A stretch of DNA of 64,000 nt from JAHQVI01 sp050330195 (GTDB lineage Bacteria; Pseudomonadota; Alphaproteobacteria; Rhizobiales; Rhodomicrobiaceae). Position 1 is the stretch's first letter. Every line of letters starts with the position of its first letter. This document shows, piece after piece, positions 24,217 through 32,797 of the stretch. The stretch covers positions 1 to 64,000 of the forward strand of contig JBHJOB010000025.1 in assembly GCA_050330195.1 (NCBI GenBank). The letters run 5' to 3'. Position numbers and translations under genes: made by a program. Below the pieces are notes generated by a model. The model was not told where the DNA came from and made no database searches. It saw nothing but the letters and a program-made list of their open reading frames with translations.

Positions 24217-25437
24217 TTAAGGATACCTGTTGTATACGCCCTTCACCCCGCCCAGCTTATGGGCAAGGCAGCGCTCGACAATTGAATCATCAACACCGAG
24301 TGAATTCATCATGGTGCTGGCTGTTCGGCGCAAGTCCCTGAACTGCCACGCTGGCACCTTATGCCCGAGGACAGCACTCATCTTCTTGTCGAGGACGAGC
24401 TTCGTGGTTGCCCAGCCATTGTAAGGTTTGATTCCATCGGTGCTGAAAACGAAGTCAGCAGCCCGCCGACCAGCATCAATGATTGGAACCGAATTGATCA
24501 GCTCCAAGGTGAATGGCGTCAAGGGCACGAACGAAACCTGTTTATTTTTAGGATCACCGTCCTCGCGCGCATCCCATATGCCGTTCTCGATTTGACTGCG
24601 CCGCATATGTCCAACCTTGTAGAAGCGTTGGGCGGTGAGCAGCGCTACTCGAATGCAAGCGCCAGCCATCCCCATCTCTTCTGTCGCTTTCCACATGGCC
24701 TTGATCTCGTCGTAGCTCATCACCCGATTGCGCTCGCCCGCTGACCAGCTCTTGTTGTACATGCCCTCAACGATAGGCGACACGTAATCATCCGAGGGAG
24801 AACGGTTAGCGGCAAACCATCTAAAAAGGCTTCTGATCTGTTGGTGAACGATGCCCGCGACGTTCGGCGTACCGTAGGTCTTTCCGTTCCGTTCGACCTT
24901 GCCCTTGGCAATCCGTTGCAGCAGCGCAGCGACTTCCGAACGCTTGATTTCCTCAAGCCTGCGCTCCTTCCATTCTGGCTCGATGTAGATTGATATGATG
25001 CGGCGGGTCTCGGCCTCGCTCTTCTTCCCTGTCAGCATCTCATCGCAATAGGCGGCGATGAGTTCGGCAGCATCGTTCTTCACCTTCGGCTTCTTCGGAT
25101 CTTCACCGACCTTGGCAGCGTTACGGATATTAGAGCAGCGAGTACGAACAGCTTCGATGTCGCCGCAATCAAGCTCGTGAAGCTCACCGTACACGTCTCG
25201 GTAGTAGACCGTTTCGCCGTACCGGCCGATCTTCGTGTATCGAGGAAAGCCAGGACGGCTCGGCAAGTAGTAGCAAGCTTGAAAGGTGACGGTGGCATCG
25301 GTCCTGTGTTGGGCTCCGGGAGAGTGCAGTATGCACAGGCCCGTCTGCTTGGCGTCCCAGATGGTGACCTGCTTCTCTGGCTTCTCTCGAAGCAGCTTAT
25401 CTAGAAATGGCTTGGTGAATTTGACTGCATTCGGCAT
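24217..25437 (-). CDS. tyrosine recombinase/integrase (P4-like), 406 aa
   Basis: This site-specific recombinase probably integrates the island. An N-terminal DUF4102-like arm-binding part (TKPFLDKLLREKPEKQ... GRYGE) precedes a SAM-like core-binding domain (about 110-220) and the catalytic domain. Catalytic residues: R in LLTAQRFYKVGHMR, R in FRDLRRTASTM, H in CLAHKLGG and the nucleophile Y in GVYNRY. The usual H of the HxxR box is R here. The protein ends only four residues after the nucleophile, while related integrases continue with a further helical tail, so it may be truncated. ATG follows GGGGGACAG. It converges with the coiled-coil unit. Confidence 0.87.
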   Translation of the reverse strand: MPNAVKFTKPFLDKLLREKPEKQVTIWDAKQTGLCILHSPGAQHRTDATVTFQACYYLPSRPGFPRYTKIGRYGETVYYRDVYGELHELDCGDIEAVRTRCSNIRNAAKVGEDPKKPKVKNDAAELIAAYCDEMLTGKKSEAETRRIISIYIEPEWKERRLEEIKRSEVAALLQRIAKGKVERNGKTYGTPNVAGIVHQQIRSLFRWFAANRSPSDDYVSPIVEGMYNKSWSAGERNRVMSYDEIKAMWKATEEMGMAGACIRVALLTAQRFYKVGHMRRSQIENGIWDAREDGDPKNKQVSFVPLTPFTLELINSVPIIDAGRRAADFVFSTDGIKPYNGWATTKLVLDKKMSAVLGHKVPAWQFRDLRRTASTMMNSLGVDDSIVERCLAHKLGGVKGVYNRYP

Positions 25438-25672
25438 CTGTCCCCCATCTCAATAGGCACTAACCACCTTGAGATTGTATTTAAAATGCGATGCAATCGA
25501 AGTAAATGTATATGATACTGAAAAACCTAGGTTTTCTGAGAAATCGCAATCCTATCAAATGCCATAAAATAGCGTCCTCCCCACCGGTTTGCCGGGAAGA
25601 TCCTATGACAAGGTGAACACCTTATCGTGAACAGCCGGGTTGAGCAGCGGCAATGTTGCGCCAGTGCCGCCG
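25438..25672. other. integrase promoter region and probable right island boundary
   Basis: AT-rich up to about 25,580, then GC-rich. A perfect 14-base palindrome AAAACCTAGGTTTT lies at 25522-25535, about 90 bases before the integrase start; it may be an operator or recombination core. No direct repeat of ten or more bases with the left island end was found by eye. Confidence 0.45.
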
Positions 25673-25960
25673 TCACCGTCCGCCGCATTGCACGACGCAG
25701 CGGCGCACGCAAATCTGGAATTGCGTCCGGCAGCTTCCTGCATTCTCCCCCGATGCAAGGCACGCCGATTGCGCTGACCGGCACTGCGCCATGCAGCTCT
25801 GGGCGCAAGCGTTGCCGGAACGCTGTGCAAGACGCGGCAGCTTGGTGAAATTTTCCTCCAGATCCGCCGCACGCCCGACACCGGCAAATTCCACGCAAAG
25901 CGTCAGCCCCAGCACGGCTGCAAGCGCGCAAATGCACGATTTCTGGATCACATCCGGCAT
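25673..25960 (-). CDS. small exported protein with symmetric eight-cysteine spacing, 95 aa
   Basis: The ATG at 25960 follows AGGGAGGCGCGG. Residues 1-31 form a signal peptide (core AAVLGLTL, end near GRA-AD), so the protein is probably periplasmic or secreted. The mature part has eight cysteines spaced C-x3-C-x3-C-x6-C-x9-C-x6-C-x3-C-x3-C, symmetric about its centre. It lies 13 bp after the ABC-F stop and may be cotranscribed with it. No family is recognised. Paired CX3C motifs on helices suggest a disulfide-stabilised helical hairpin. Confidence 0.65.
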   Translation of the reverse strand: MPDVIQKSCICALAAVLGLTLCVEFAGVGRAADLEENFTKLPRLAQRSGNACAQSCMAQCRSAQSACLASGENAGSCRTQFQICVRRCVVQCGGR

Positions 25961-25973
25961 CCGCGCCTCCCTC

Positions 25974-27896
25974 TTACGCCGTGCCCGCATTCTGCGTTCC
26001 CCCGCGCGCCTGTTCGTAGCGCTCGGACGCCTCCAGCCAAAGCATCTCCGCTTCCCCCAGATCCTTGGCGAGCGCTCCGCGCTCCTTCATGAGCTTCAAG
26101 GCGCGCTCGGGCTGCTGATCATAGAGCGCATGATCAGCCAACGCATCATCCAGCTTAGCAAGCTTTCGCGTTATCGTCTCGATTTCCCGCTCATAGCTGT
26201 CGACACGCTTCTTCAGCGGGGCAAGCTCTGCCCGCGCATTGGCCGCCAGACGGCGCTCTTCCTGTTTCGTCAGGTTGCTTGCGGCGCGTTTCGCCGCCGC
26301 GCCATTGCCGCCGGTCTTGCGCGCTTCGCGGGCACGGGCGAGCAGATCGGCATTGTAGCTGTTCAGATCGCCCTCATAGGTCACGACCTTGCCGTCGCGG
26401 ACGAGCCAGAGCCGGTCGGCGGTCGCCTCAATGAAATGGCGGTCATGGCTGATGATGACGACCGCGCCCTCATAGGCGTTCAGCCCGTGAATCAGGGCCT
26501 CGCGGCTGTCGACGTCGAGATGGTTCGTCGGCTCGTCGAGGATCAGCAGCGATGGTTTGTGAAAGGCGGCCAGCGTAAACAGCAGCCGGGCCTTTTCACC
26601 GCCGGAAAGCTTCGCCGCGGGCGTGTCGGCCTTGTCCGCGCCGAAGCCTGCCGCCGCCGTGCGCGAGCGTTTCTGCGCCTCGGTTGCGTCCGGCATCAGC
26701 TCGGCAATGTGGTCATAGGCGGACTGTTGCGGCTTCAGTTCGTCGAGCTGGTGCTGGGCGAAATAGCCGAAGGTGAGCTTCTTCGACGCGCGCCGGTGGC
26801 CTGAACTCGGCTCCAGCCGCCCACACAGCAGCTTGGCGAGCGTCGATTTGCCGTTGCCGTTCGCGCCGAGCAGCGCAATCCGGTCGTCGCTGTCAAGCCG
26901 CAGATTGAGGCCGCTCAGGATTGGCCGTTCCGCCTCATAGCCGACGCTGACCTCCTCCAGCTTGATGAGCGGATTGCCGAGCTTTCCTTCGGGGCTGGGA
27001 AAATTCAGCGGCATCACGTCATTTTCGATCTCGGCTGCAATCGGCTTCATCTTCGCCAGCGCTTTCAGGCGGCTTTGCGCCTGCGTCGCCTTCGAGGCCT
27101 TGGCGCGGAAACGCTCGACGAAAGCCTCCATGTGGCGGCGCGCATCGTCCTGCTTCTTCTTCAATTTCAGCTCAAGCCGCTGGCGCTCGCGCAGTGTCTC
27201 CTCGAAATCATCGTAGCCGCCCGCATAGAGCGTCAGCTTGCCGCCCGTGAGATGCAGGATCGCGCCGACGCAGGTGTTCAGCAGGTCGCGGTCATGGCTG
27301 ACGATCAGCACGGTATAGGGATAGGTCGCGAGGAAGTTCTGGAGCCAGAGCGTGCCTTCAAGGTCGAGATAGTTGGTCGGCTCGTCGAGCAGGAGGATGT
27401 CGGGCGCGGTGAACAGCACGGCCGCCAGCGCCACGCGCATCCGCCAGCCGCCGGAGAATTCGCTGCACGGCCGCTGCTGCGTTTCTTCGTCGAAACCGAG
27501 GCCGGCAAGGATCTGCGCCGCCCGCGCTGGAGCGGCATGGGCGCCGATATCGCCGAGCCGGAGCTGGATCTCGGCAATCCGTTCGGGGTCTTTGGCAGTT
27601 TCGGCCTCCGCCAGCAACGAGGCCCGCTCCTTGTCCGCCGCCAGAACCGTGTCGATCAGGCTGTCCTCGCTGCTGGGCGCTTCCTGCGCGACCCCGCCGA
27701 CTTTCGCGGTCCTCGGCCAGCCGATCGTGCCGTCATCCGGGGCCAGATCCCCCGAAATGAGCCGCAAGAGCGTCGTCTTGCCGGTGCCGTTGCGCCCGAC
27801 AAGGCCAACCTTGTGCCCGGCCGGGATCGCTGTCGTCGCCTTGTCGAACAGCAGGCGGCCTTCAATACGGTGCGTGAGATCGTTGATATGCAGCAT
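25974..27896 (-). CDS. ABC-F family ATP-binding protein, 640 aa
   Basis: The protein has two ABC nucleotide-binding domains and no membrane segments, as in ABC-F translation factors of the Uup/YheS type. Domain 1 has Walker A GRNGTGKTTL, signature FSGGW and Walker B LLLDEPTNYLD. Domain 2 has GANGNGKSTL, signature LSGGE and LLILDEPTNHLD. The inter-domain linker (~245-310) is basic and helical, and a C-terminal coiled coil (~560-625) follows, as in Uup-like proteins. The ATG at 27896 begins the conserved MLHINDLTHRIEG; the longer frame is not supported. Likely acts on ribosomes, but the exact subfamily is not settled. Confidence 0.9.
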   Translation of the reverse strand: MLHINDLTHRIEGRLLFDKATTAIPAGHKVGLVGRNGTGKTTLLRLISGDLAPDDGTIGWPRTAKVGGVAQEAPSSEDSLIDTVLAADKERASLLAEAETAKDPERIAEIQLRLGDIGAHAAPARAAQILAGLGFDEETQQRPCSEFSGGWRMRVALAAVLFTAPDILLLDEPTNYLDLEGTLWLQNFLATYPYTVLIVSHDRDLLNTCVGAILHLTGGKLTLYAGGYDDFEETLRERQRLELKLKKKQDDARRHMEAFVERFRAKASKATQAQSRLKALAKMKPIAAEIENDVMPLNFPSPEGKLGNPLIKLEEVSVGYEAERPILSGLNLRLDSDDRIALLGANGNGKSTLAKLLCGRLEPSSGHRRASKKLTFGYFAQHQLDELKPQQSAYDHIAELMPDATEAQKRSRTAAAGFGADKADTPAAKLSGGEKARLLFTLAAFHKPSLLILDEPTNHLDVDSREALIHGLNAYEGAVVIISHDRHFIEATADRLWLVRDGKVVTYEGDLNSYNADLLARAREARKTGGNGAAAKRAASNLTKQEERRLAANARAELAPLKKRVDSYEREIETITRKLAKLDDALADHALYDQQPERALKLMKERGALAKDLGEAEMLWLEASERYEQARGGTQNAGTA

Positions 27897-28061
27897 GGGC
27901 GGAATTTGGACGAAATGCCGCAAAATGCAAGCCGTGTAAGCCACACGACGCGCAAATCTTGCAGCCAGGTTATGCCCGCGCTATGGCTCTCATCTTGCAG
28001 CGCCCCTGCGCGAAGGCTATAAGCGCGCCGAAGGGCTCAATTTCTCAACCAAGGAACTCCG

Positions 28062-28484
28062 ATGGCAGTCGAACGCACATTATCAATCATCAAGCCGGAT
28101 GCGACCGAGCGAAACCTGACGGGCAAGATCATCGCCATGTTCGAGGATGCCGGTCTCCGCGTCGTCGCGCAGAAACGCGCGCGCTGGAGCGAGGATGAGG
28201 CGAAGAAGTTCTATGCCGTCCACGCGGAGCGCCCGTTTTACGGCGAACTTGTCTCCTTCATGACCTCCGGCCCGATTGTCATTCAAGTTCTCGAAGGCGA
28301 AAACGCTGTGGCGAGGAACCGTGAAATCATGGGCGCAACCAATCCGGCCGAAGCCGCGCCCGGCACGATCCGCAAGGAATTCGCCGAAAATATCGAGCGC
28401 AATTCCGTTCATGGCTCCGATAGCGCGGAAAACGCCGCAAACGAGATCGCCATGTGCTTTTCCGACGCAGAGATCGTCGGCTGA
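28062..28484 (+). CDS. ndk: nucleoside diphosphate kinase, 140 aa
   Basis: The enzyme moves the terminal phosphate from NTP to NDP through a phosphohistidine. The N-terminal ERTLSIIKPDAT, the central NREIMGATNPAEA and the active-site histidine in NSVHGSDS are all present, and the length is standard. The start is ATG with AAGGAACTCCG before it. It is divergent from the ABC-F gene. Confidence 0.97.
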   Translation: MAVERTLSIIKPDATERNLTGKIIAMFEDAGLRVVAQKRARWSEDEAKKFYAVHAERPFYGELVSFMTSGPIVIQVLEGENAVARNREIMGATNPAEAAPGTIRKEFAENIERNSVHGSDSAENAANEIAMCFSDAEIVG

Positions 28485-28948
28485 GTCTTTCCGCATGTCC
28501 GAGCGCGCCGGAAAGCCTCACGGGGCAATTCCGGTGCGCAAACGCCTCGCGCCTCTCATCGCTCGCCACGCTCCGATATCCGGAAATGCCGCGCTCCCAT
28601 CTGGCGCCGTATCCCCCCGTGCAGCGTCGGCAACCGCGAAATTCGCCTATACTGCAGGTCGGCGTTGCGCTGTTCACGCTCGCGGGCGCACTGCATTTTC
28701 CATAATCCATCCAGCTCACATGACGAGCGCCTGCACGTTATTGCAAATTATTGTTGTTTTTCAATGAACTAACCTGCCGCCCTCAATCCGTCGGGCAGAT
28801 CTTGCACACGGATTTTCACGAAAGATCATCCCTCGATCACGGTTTCCTGAGGCCTCTTTATTCCTGGTTCGCGCATCCCTAATTCCCATTCACCGGCACG
28901 CAAAAAGCGGCCGAACCGACAAAGACAATCGAGAATCAGGAGATGATC
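28485..28948. other. intergenic region between ndk and a small secreted-protein gene
   Basis: An open frame follows ndk (28495-28767) but has no ribosome site and arginine/alanine-rich, non-protein-like content. The part from about 28,730 is AT-richer and probably holds the promoter of the small gene at 28949. No repeats or known RNAs are seen. Confidence 0.5.
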
Positions 28949-29110
28949 ATGAGCACATTTATCCGTTCCGCAGTTGTTGCATTGGCAATGGTTGCCGGCG
29001 CTTCCTCCGCAATGGCTTACAGTGGCGACCGCTACGACTTCACGGTCGGCGTGGACGTCTCCGCCAATGCCAAGACGTTCTTCGAGCAGCTGGACCGCAA
29101 CGGCAGCTAA
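28949..29110 (+). CDS. small secreted protein, 53 aa
   Basis: The ATG at 28949 follows AGGAG by six bases. The product has a clear signal peptide (MSTFIRSAVVALAMVAG, cleavage near AMA-YS) and a mature part of only about 30 residues (YSGDRYDFTVGVDVSANAKT...), so it is exported and very short. An intrinsic terminator lies 52 bases after the stop. The function is unknown. Confidence 0.7.
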   Translation: MSTFIRSAVVALAMVAGASSAMAYSGDRYDFTVGVDVSANAKTFFEQLDRNGS

Positions 29111-29162
29111 TCCGCGTTCCGGCCTGAACGAGCCTACACACGATACTCTCCTCCCAAGTCCT

Positions 29163-29199
29163 GCCGCTGAAGCTTCGCGCTTCGGCGGCGGGATTTTTT
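29163..29199 (+). terminator. intrinsic terminator after the 53-aa gene
   Basis: GCCGCTGAAGC (29163-29173), a five-base loop and GCTTCGGCGGC (29179-29189) form an 11-base-pair stem with one wobble pair, followed after GGGA by six T. Confidence 0.85.
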
Positions 29200-29328
29200 G
29201 CGCTTCGAGTTGCTCCACGAAACAGTTTTTCGACCTGAGCTTGGCATGCCCCGGCAAATCGGCGAGGAATGAGAGAGGGCCGCGCCGAAGCGCCCGCCAG
29301 CGAGACGAATGACAAGGAGAGCGCCCGA

Positions 29329-29934
29329 ATGAGCAAAGCCGTGATCTTCGATATTGGAGCCGTGCTGATCGACTGGAACCCGCGCTATCTTTATGCCAAG
29401 CTGTTGCCGGACAATGCCGCAATCGAAGCATTTCTCCATGAAGTCGGCTTCGATGCATGGAACCGGGCGCTCGACGGAGGGGGACGCTGGGGACCGGCGG
29501 TCATGGAGCTGTCCGAGCGCTTTCCGCATCGGCGGGAACTGATTGAAGCCTCGCATTCGCGATGGCATGAGATGCTGCCCGGCGCGATCGACGGCACCGT
29601 CACAATTCTGGAGCAGCTTGCGGCGAACAAGACCCCGCTCTATGCGATCACGAACTATTCCTCGGAAAAATGGGCGGAAACGTTTCAGCGTTTCCCGTTC
29701 TTCCGCCATTTCCGCGACATCGTCGTCTCCGGCGATGAAGGCTTGCTGAAACCGGAGCCGGAAATTTTTCAACTCTGCCTCGAACGCAACGGACTGAGCG
29801 CCGAACGCTGCGTGTTCATCGACGACTCCGCAAAAAACGTCGCTGGCGCGGCTGCACTCGGCATTGACGCCATCCTTTTTCAGTCTTCGGAGCAATTGGA
29901 GAGCGATCTCGCTTCGCGAGGAATCCTGCCATGA
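29329..29934 (+). CDS. HAD-superfamily phosphatase (IA, YihX-like), 201 aa
   Basis: The enzyme is a soluble phosphohydrolase. Motif I is FDIGAVLIDWN, with the nucleophilic aspartate; the second motif-I aspartate is replaced by G, as in YihX-like members. Motif II is AITNYS, motif III K in EGLLKPEPEIF and motif IV FIDDSAKNV. The ATG at 29329 follows AAGGAGAGCGCCCGA; the upstream extension lacks one. The stop overlaps the next start (ATGA), so it is coupled with the acetyltransferase. The substrate is unknown. Confidence 0.88.
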   Translation: MSKAVIFDIGAVLIDWNPRYLYAKLLPDNAAIEAFLHEVGFDAWNRALDGGGRWGPAVMELSERFPHRRELIEASHSRWHEMLPGAIDGTVTILEQLAANKTPLYAITNYSSEKWAETFQRFPFFRHFRDIVVSGDEGLLKPEPEIFQLCLERNGLSAERCVFIDDSAKNVAGAAALGIDAILFQSSEQLESDLASRGILP

Positions 29935-30431
29935 CGGCGAAAGCGCCTTCAGGATATGTGATCCGGAAACCGGGACCGGAGCAGGCCGACGACGCCGTGC
30001 GCCTGCTCGACGCGCTGCTGCCGGACGACTGGCGCGAAGGCCCCATGCGCGATGCCGCGTCAATGGCCGAAACGTTACGTTTTCCCGGAACGATCCTGAT
30101 CGGTGCATGGGATGTTGACCAAAGGCCCGCAGGCTACGTTTCGGGCCTGGTCATGCCGGCGCTGACGCAAATCGGCGAAACGGCTATGCTTGACGATCTC
30201 TTCGTCGCCGCGCCTGCTCGCGGCAAGGGACTTGGTTCCGCGCTTGTCCGCGCTTTCCGCAAGGCGGCGCTTGCCAGGCGCAACGGTCCTCTCGTCATGT
30301 GGGGCGCGACAGCCACGGACAACGCAGCCTGCGATCGCGCGTTCCGCGCGGCAGGCGGTTCACCGGACGATGGCGAGATCTTCAGGGAATATCGCTGGCC
30401 GGCCGAGCCGGACGAAGGAACAGGCGGATGA
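29931..30431 (+). CDS. GNAT-family N-acetyltransferase, 166 aa
   Basis: The acetyl-CoA-binding motif A is seen in MLDDLFVAAPARGKGLGSALVRAF, with the (R/Q)xxGx(G/A) pattern RGKGLGSA. The start overlaps the HAD gene stop by ATGA. The acceptor substrate cannot be inferred. Confidence 0.82.
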   Translation: MTAKAPSGYVIRKPGPEQADDAVRLLDALLPDDWREGPMRDAASMAETLRFPGTILIGAWDVDQRPAGYVSGLVMPALTQIGETAMLDDLFVAAPARGKGLGSALVRAFRKAALARRNGPLVMWGATATDNAACDRAFRAAGGSPDDGEIFREYRWPAEPDEGTGG

Positions 30432-30654
30432 CCGCGCGCCCGGCACCCACGATGCGGCGGTCCGGGCAGGACATCACCCACCGCTTGGTAATTCTCCTTA
30501 TGCTCGCGCAGACAGTTATGACAAGATTTGTGATAGGCTGACAAAGGGTACTGTCAACACCGCCACGGTTTCGTCAACTTGTCAGGAACGAAGCGTAAAT
30601 TGGCACGTTACCTGCTCAACGGAGCGTTGGGGAAGCCGTCGAGGAGTGAAGCGC

Positions 30655-32763
30655 GTGCGAATGACATTCAAACCGATGAAACTGCCGCCGCTATCGCGCG
30701 CCACCTATTACTGGGTTGCCTTCAGAGAATACGCCGAACGCCTCCGCCATTACGGTTTCCTTTCCGCCAGCGTCAACGCCCTGATCATCTTCAGCCTCGG
30801 CACTCTGGCCATGCTGACCTCGCTGGGCGCGCCCGTCAGCGAACTTTACCCGCTGGAGAAAACGCTGAGGCCCGCTGAAAACCGTCCGCTCGTCATGCTC
30901 GCCGCCAACGGCCAGCCATTCGCGAAGCGCGGTGACTGCGTGGCCGATGCCGTCACGCTCAAGGAATTGCCGCCTCACCTCATCGACGCCGTTCTCGCTA
31001 TGGAAGACCGCCGGTTCTACAGCCATTGGGGCGTCGATCCGATCGGCATCACGCGGGCAGCATTGCGCAATTACGAGGCCGGAACCATACGGCAGGGCGG
31101 CAGCACGATCACGCAGCAACTCGTGAAGATGTCCTATCTCTCCGGCGTGAAAAGCTTCGACCGCAAGGCGCAGGAAGCCCTCCTGTCGCTCTGGCTCGAA
31201 ATCCGGCTCGGCAAGAACGAGATCCTTGAGCGCTATCTGAGCAGCGCCTATTTCGGCGAAGGCTGTTACGGCGTTCGCGCGGCGGCTGCGCACTTTTTCG
31301 GCAAGCCCGTCGGTGAACTGAGCATTCCGGACTCCGCATTCCTTGTCGCCCTTCTGAGTTCCCCGACCCAACTGGCAAACAATTTCGACGACGCCCGCTC
31401 GCGCGCGAAGCTGGTGCTTCAGGCGATGGTTGACGACGGCCGGCTGGAACGGCAACGGCTTGCAACGATTGCGCCAATCACATTGAGCAGGGATACCAGC
31501 AAGGAGCACGGCGGCTATTATGCGGACTGGCTGGCAGGCGAGGTGCGGAAAGACCTCGCCGAACCCCGATCCCGTCAGCCGGTGCCGATCTACACGACCT
31601 TCGAGCCGGGGCTCCAGCAGATGGCCGAGGACGCCGTTCGCGATATTCTCGTCAAGCGCGGCAAGCGCGCGCACGCCAGCCAGGCGGCGCTCGTCGCCAT
31701 GCGGACCGATGGGCGCGTCCTCGCAATGGTCGGCGGCATGGACCATTCGCTGAGCCAGTTCAACCGTGCCGTCCAGGCTAAGCGGCAGCCCGGCTCGGCT
31801 TTCAAGACATTCGTCTATCTCGCGCTCCTGCGCGCCGGCGGCGACAGCGACATGCTGATTTCGGACCAACAGGTCTCGATTGACGGGTGGGAACCTGCAA
31901 ACTACAGGAGCGAGTTTCGCGGCACGCTGTCACTGACGCAGGCATTTGCTTCATCCATCAACACAATCGCCGCAAAAATCGGAGACGCAATCGGCCCGGA
32001 CGCTGTTGTCAGGGCGGCGCGGGATCTCGGCATTGCCTCGCCGCTGACGGCGACACCGAGCATCGCGCTGGGTTCGTATGAAGTGAACCTGCTTGAGATC
32101 ACATCCGCCTATGCCTCCATTGCCGCGGGCGTCTACCCCGTAAAACCGTGGGGCGTAAAGGGTCTTGGCGCACAGCAGGTGAATGACGGGGAGCCGCCGC
32201 GCGACGCCGGCATCTGGAAACTGCGCCATACCGAGGAAATGCGTGACCTGCTGAGGGCCGTGGTCCGGCGCGGTACCGGCAAAGCCGCCCGGCTGCGTGT
32301 CACAAGCTACGGCAAGACAGGTACGAGCCAGGACTATCGGGACGCGTGGTTCATCGGCTTCTCGGGTAATCTGGTGGTCGGCGTATGGGTCGGCAATGAC
32401 GACGATTCACCGATGCGGCGCGTCACGGGCGGCGATCTCCCGGCGCAGATCTGGGCGAAGTTCATGCGGTCGGCGATCAAGGAAGATCCCGGCTTCGAGC
32501 GTAAATTGCCCGAAATACCGGTTTTTGCAGCGCGTAGCCAGGAGCCCGCTGAAGACTTCGAGAATTACGCGGCGATCGACAGTCTGGAAGCGCCGGCGGT
32601 CTTTATCCCGCGGGAAGCCACCAATTACGAGCACCGGACGACGCGCGGCGCGTATGAATATGACGACCGCCCTACAGTAAGGCGCGCTCCCAACAGGCGG
32701 TCAACCGTCAGCCGGAATTTTCAGGAAAGGCTGAACGACATGGGATGGCCCGGAGGGCGGTAA
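30655..32763 (+). CDS. class A penicillin-binding protein (PBP1a-like), 702 aa
   Basis: The enzyme polymerises glycan strands and crosslinks peptides at the inner-membrane outer face. A short cytoplasmic N-terminus and one transmembrane helix (about 40-62) are followed by a glycosyltransferase domain with the catalytic-glutamate motif MEDRRFYSHWGVDP and GGSTITQQLVK. The transpeptidase domain has the SxxK serine in GSAFK, SSIN and KTGTS motifs. The C-terminus is a disordered, arginine-rich tail. GTG at 30655 follows GAGGAGTGAAGCGC at good spacing; ATG at 30661 is the alternative. The ORF frame continues upstream but without coding character. Confidence 0.9.
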   Translation: MRMTFKPMKLPPLSRATYYWVAFREYAERLRHYGFLSASVNALIIFSLGTLAMLTSLGAPVSELYPLEKTLRPAENRPLVMLAANGQPFAKRGDCVADAVTLKELPPHLIDAVLAMEDRRFYSHWGVDPIGITRAALRNYEAGTIRQGGSTITQQLVKMSYLSGVKSFDRKAQEALLSLWLEIRLGKNEILERYLSSAYFGEGCYGVRAAAAHFFGKPVGELSIPDSAFLVALLSSPTQLANNFDDARSRAKLVLQAMVDDGRLERQRLATIAPITLSRDTSKEHGGYYADWLAGEVRKDLAEPRSRQPVPIYTTFEPGLQQMAEDAVRDILVKRGKRAHASQAALVAMRTDGRVLAMVGGMDHSLSQFNRAVQAKRQPGSAFKTFVYLALLRAGGDSDMLISDQQVSIDGWEPANYRSEFRGTLSLTQAFASSINTIAAKIGDAIGPDAVVRAARDLGIASPLTATPSIALGSYEVNLLEITSAYASIAAGVYPVKPWGVKGLGAQQVNDGEPPRDAGIWKLRHTEEMRDLLRAVVRRGTGKAARLRVTSYGKTGTSQDYRDAWFIGFSGNLVVGVWVGNDDDSPMRRVTGGDLPAQIWAKFMRSAIKEDPGFERKLPEIPVFAARSQEPAEDFENYAAIDSLEAPAVFIPREATNYEHRTTRGAYEYDDRPTVRRAPNRRSTVSRNFQERLNDMGWPGGR

Positions 32764-32797
32764 ACGACCCTGTTGCGCCGGCTCTGGTGAAACGCTT

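Noticed and set aside
19583..25640. flanking direct repeats (att sites) of the island
   Set aside because: By eye no shared string longer than about seven bases was found between the two ends; comparison with an empty site is required.
28495..28767. open frame after ndk
   Set aside because: No ribosome site, very biased arginine/alanine/proline content, and no known domain.
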